Positions 61,883 to 64,000 of a DNA stretch of 64,000 nucleotides are shown in pieces. The notes under the pieces are model-generated. The model made no database searches, had not been told where the DNA came from, and worked only from the letters and a program-made list of their open reading frames with translations. Numbering within the stretch: the stretch's first letter is position 1; each line of letters opens with the position of its first letter. The position numbers and the translations under genes are program-made. The stretch is from Eleginops maclovinus (taxonomy: Eukaryota; Chordata; Actinopteri; Perciformes; Eleginopidae), in contig NC_086350.1 of NCBI RefSeq assembly GCF_036324505.1, positions 20,951,032 through 21,015,031 on the forward strand, in the 5' to 3' direction.

Positions 61883-63648
61883 GTAAGTGTAGTTGGCATT
61901 CATAGATAATGCCATCTGTTTAGCACAGAGGCTCAGAGCTGCTGGTCTGTCGCTCCTATTTATAGATCTCTTCTGTCTGCTGTCTCTCCGTGGACCTGTT
62001 AACTAGTTTGGATGTTAAGTAATGATCATACAGTCCATGGTGATGATACATTTATATGCAGTCTGAATGTGTCTGCAGCTAGACCTGTGCTAAACAAAGC
62101 AGGTGTCTTAGCATGTATGTTGTTATGGTATGCTGTGATGTTATGCCTACAGAAAATCCTATACTTTTAGATGATAAGAGTAATAGCAACAGCAAACACA
62201 GGGCAACTGAAGCTTCTAACCGCGACAGTTTCTCGAACGGAGCAGCTGCAGTAAGCCCTGTCTGTGGACTCCGACGGCAGTACCTGCTAATGGCCACCAG
62301 AGGGAATAATATTACCATTATCTGGTAAAAATACAATCAAAACTTGATTGTTCAGAATTGTGTTTTTAATCTGATAATACGTCAAATATTACAATAATAA
62401 ATGTATGAATTGCCTTTTCCTTTGCTTCGGAGTGACTATGTTATGCAATACCCCAATCAGGCCCAAAAGCGTCTATTAAAAATACTACGTCTGTATTATT
62501 ATTGTTATTATTATTACTAAAAGGATTTTCTCTTATTTTTCCCCTCAATGTATGTTTCTTAAAGTTATAACACAACCGATATACATGTGTTTATGCTGCT
62601 GGAAATCATTAAAGGGATTACATTTGTGTATGATGTTTTATAGACTAAAAGACTAATAAATTAAATCAAATATATTTAATAAATTTATTGATGTCTAGTA
62701 GAGATTGCAACAGAGAGGAGCAGATCTAACTAATAGGTTTAAGGGACTGTAGGAGCAAAACAGTTATGTAGGGAATTAAAGGCGAGCGATAAGGCATTAA
62801 CAGATGTATGACACTCGAACAAAAGCTTCCCCAAGCTTCTTAAACTATTCTTAATTATTTTAGCTCCTGTACTTTGACATTGATGAATCATTTATTTCCT
62901 GCAGTGGGGAGACAAAGTACAATAAAGAAGGCCTGCTACAAGGTACGAGTGAAGATTTCTACACTATCTTGTCTTTTCTCCGAGTCTTTATTTCATCTTT
63001 CCCTATTATTCCATGCAGGTCAGCTCATAGACGCTCCCCTGTCTGAGATCGGGCTGAAGCAGGCCGAGGCCGCAGGTTGTTACCTGAAAGATGTCGTGTT
63101 CAGCAATGTGTTTGTCAGTGACATGCTGCGGGCCCGCCAGGTACCATGCTTTCCTTTTACAGTGAGAGCAAGCTGTAATGGTGAAGTTAATAAATGAATC
63201 AAACGATGTAGAATATATTTAATTTACTGTATGATTAGATGCAATGAAAGTAGTCCACCCTCTATTCACAGTATAAGACCACATTCTTCTCTTTTTATAA
63301 TAATGATGATGGTGTGTGTTGTTTCTTCCAGACTGCTGAAACAATAATGAAACACAACACCAGTTGTCTCGGTCTACAAGCGGTTTGTGACCCTTTACTT
63401 AAAGAGAAAGTAAGTGGCATTTCTTTTGTGGGATCTTGTAAATTTATAAACTTTTTTTTAAATAAAACGTTTTCTAAACATATATATATATATATTAATA
63501 AAAAACATTAGTCATCCAGTCAATTACTTTTTTTCAGAGCTTTGGGATAGCGGAGGGGGGGCGGGTGCAGGACCTGAGAGAGATGGCCAAGGCAGCTGGT
63601 CAGGCTTTCCTAGACTTCTCCCCTCCAGAGGGGGAGACTCAGGAGCAG
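61845..63648 (+). CDS. tigar: TIGAR, 5' part (five exons, truncated by window end)
   Basis: TIGAR is a histidine-phosphatase-fold enzyme that dephosphorylates fructose-2,6-bisphosphate and related sugar phosphates, diverting carbon to the pentose phosphate pathway and lowering oxidative stress. Five exons with GT-AG introns give 129 continuous codons of an expected 255-270. The RHGET motif carries the phospho-acceptor His13, with Arg12 and Glu15 next to it. LLKEKSFGIAEG aligns with the acid-base region (Glu91 for human Glu89), and FSPPEGETQEQ with the substrate-loop PPGGET. The second catalytic His lies in the missing half. Its location just downstream of ccnd2 on the same strand matches human CCND2-TIGAR. 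The a or b paralogue is not decided. Confidence 0.92.
61883..62904 (+). other. tigar: tigar intron 1
   Basis: 1022 bases, donor GTAAGT, acceptor CTGCAG. It contains a CTCF-like motif at 62291-62306. No p53 response element of the RRRCWWGYYY pair type was evident by eye. Confidence 0.8.
62291..62306 (+). promoter_or_regulatory. CTCF-like motif in tigar intron 1
   Basis: TGGCCACCAGAGGGAA matches the left and central part of the CTCF consensus. Motif match only. Confidence 0.35.
62905..62942 (+). CDS. tigar: tigar coding exon 2
   Basis: Thirty-eight bases complete His13 and encode GETKYNKEGLLQ plus one base of Gly26; donor GTACGA. The RHGET signature spans exons 1 and 2. Confidence 0.9.
63019..63140 (+). 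CDS. tigar: tigar coding exon 3
   Basis: 122 bases completing Gly26 and encoding residues 27-66, beginning QLIDAPLSEIGLKQAEAAG and ending FVSDMLRARQ. The LSExGxxQA segment is typical of the histidine phosphatase superfamily. The upstream intron is only 76 bases. Confidence 0.93.
63332..63409 (+). CDS. tigar: tigar coding exon 4
   Basis: Seventy-eight bases in phase 0 encode residues 67-92, TAETIMKHN to DPLLKEK, followed by donor GTAAGT. Glu91 is the probable catalytic acid-base residue. Confidence 0.92.
63479..63496. repeat. Short (AT)n run
   Basis: About eight AT units in the 128-base tigar intron 4. Confidence 0.9.
63538..63648 (+). CDS. tigar: tigar coding exon 5
   Basis: 111 bases in phase 0 encode residues 93-129, SFGIAEGGRVQDLREMAKAA to EGETQEQ, then donor GTGAGG. 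The second half of the enzyme should follow in an exon beyond the window. Confidence 0.92.
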
Positions 63649-64000
63649 GTGAGGCTGCTTTCTATTATTTTATTATTCATACAGATGTTATGTATTACTC
63701 CTCTGACTTCCTCTCTGTCTTGAACTGCTTATGTCTCTCTCGCTTTCCTTGTTTTGCAGCTCTTTGACTGTTGCGGCTTAAAATGACATAACAGGTTACC
63801 AAAAATACTGTGCTTTAAATTATTTCCTTAATTACATCCTGACATAAATCTTTCAATGCCCCTATTTTATTAATGCAAAACAAATGCAAACATAGTAGCA
63901 TTCATTACTTTTAGATTGTGCATCAGTCTAATGTGAGACCAACACTTCATTCAAAAAAAACCAAACAAATCGAAGCTGATAAAAGTTGTAGTTTTACATG
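63649..64000 (+). other. tigar: tigar intron 5, incomplete
   Basis: Begins with donor GTGAGG and runs to the window edge. A TTTTGCAG word at 63753-63760 could be an acceptor, but what follows encodes only eight codons unlike TIGAR before a stop. Confidence 0.7.

Noticed and set aside
63753..63787. Possible sixth tigar exon after the TTTTGCAG at 63753-63760
   Set aside because: It would encode only LFDCCGLK before a stop, unlike the VK-R helix that follows the GET-QEQ segment in TIGAR proteins. It is taken as a decoy acceptor.

Overview
The window looks like nuclear DNA of a ray-finned (teleost, probably percomorph-like) fish. The evidence is split genes with GT-AG introns, very long (GT)n/(CA)n and (GA)n microsatellites, and dispersed repeats typical of teleost genomes. 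All gene models below come from reading exons by eye against remembered vertebrate protein families. No alignment or database search was run.

Two protein-coding genes can be supported, both on the plus strand. The first is cyclin D2 (ccnd2): five coding exons at 27745-27939, 29316-29531, 32302-32461, 39584-39732 and 53470-53643, encoding 297 residues, followed by a long 3' UTR that probably ends near 57.77 kb. The second is tigar (TP53-induced glycolysis and apoptosis regulator). Its first five coding exons (61845-63648, 129 codons) are present and the rest lies beyond the right edge. The CCND2-TIGAR order and orientation match the human locus. Whether these are the a or b teleost paralogues cannot be decided here.

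Layout: 1-27.7 kb is a gene-free flank upstream of ccnd2 with simple repeats, a hAT-like MITE (15593-16081) and dispersed repeat copies. 27.7-57.8 kb is ccnd2. Its 13.7-kb intron 4 holds a complete BEL/Pao LTR retrotransposon in antisense (44176-52278): two 732-bp LTRs that look identical, a CCCTC target-site duplication, and one uninterrupted 1967-residue gag-pol ORF. 58.3-61.5 kb is a degenerate AT-rich tandem repeat split by a piggyBac derivative (59007-61327, TTAA flanks), which itself contains a nested hAT-type insertion (60037-60772, 8-bp duplication). 61.7 kb to the end is tigar.

Functionally, cyclin D2 binds CDK4/6 to drive G1 progression, and TIGAR is a 2-His phosphatase that lowers fructose-2,6-bisphosphate; they are neighbours by conserved synteny rather than members of one pathway. 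The most notable points are the apparently very young BEL/Pao insertion in ccnd2 intron 4, which adds plus-strand AATAAA hexamers inside the gene, and the three-layer nested transposon between ccnd2 and tigar. I found no novel protein-coding system.
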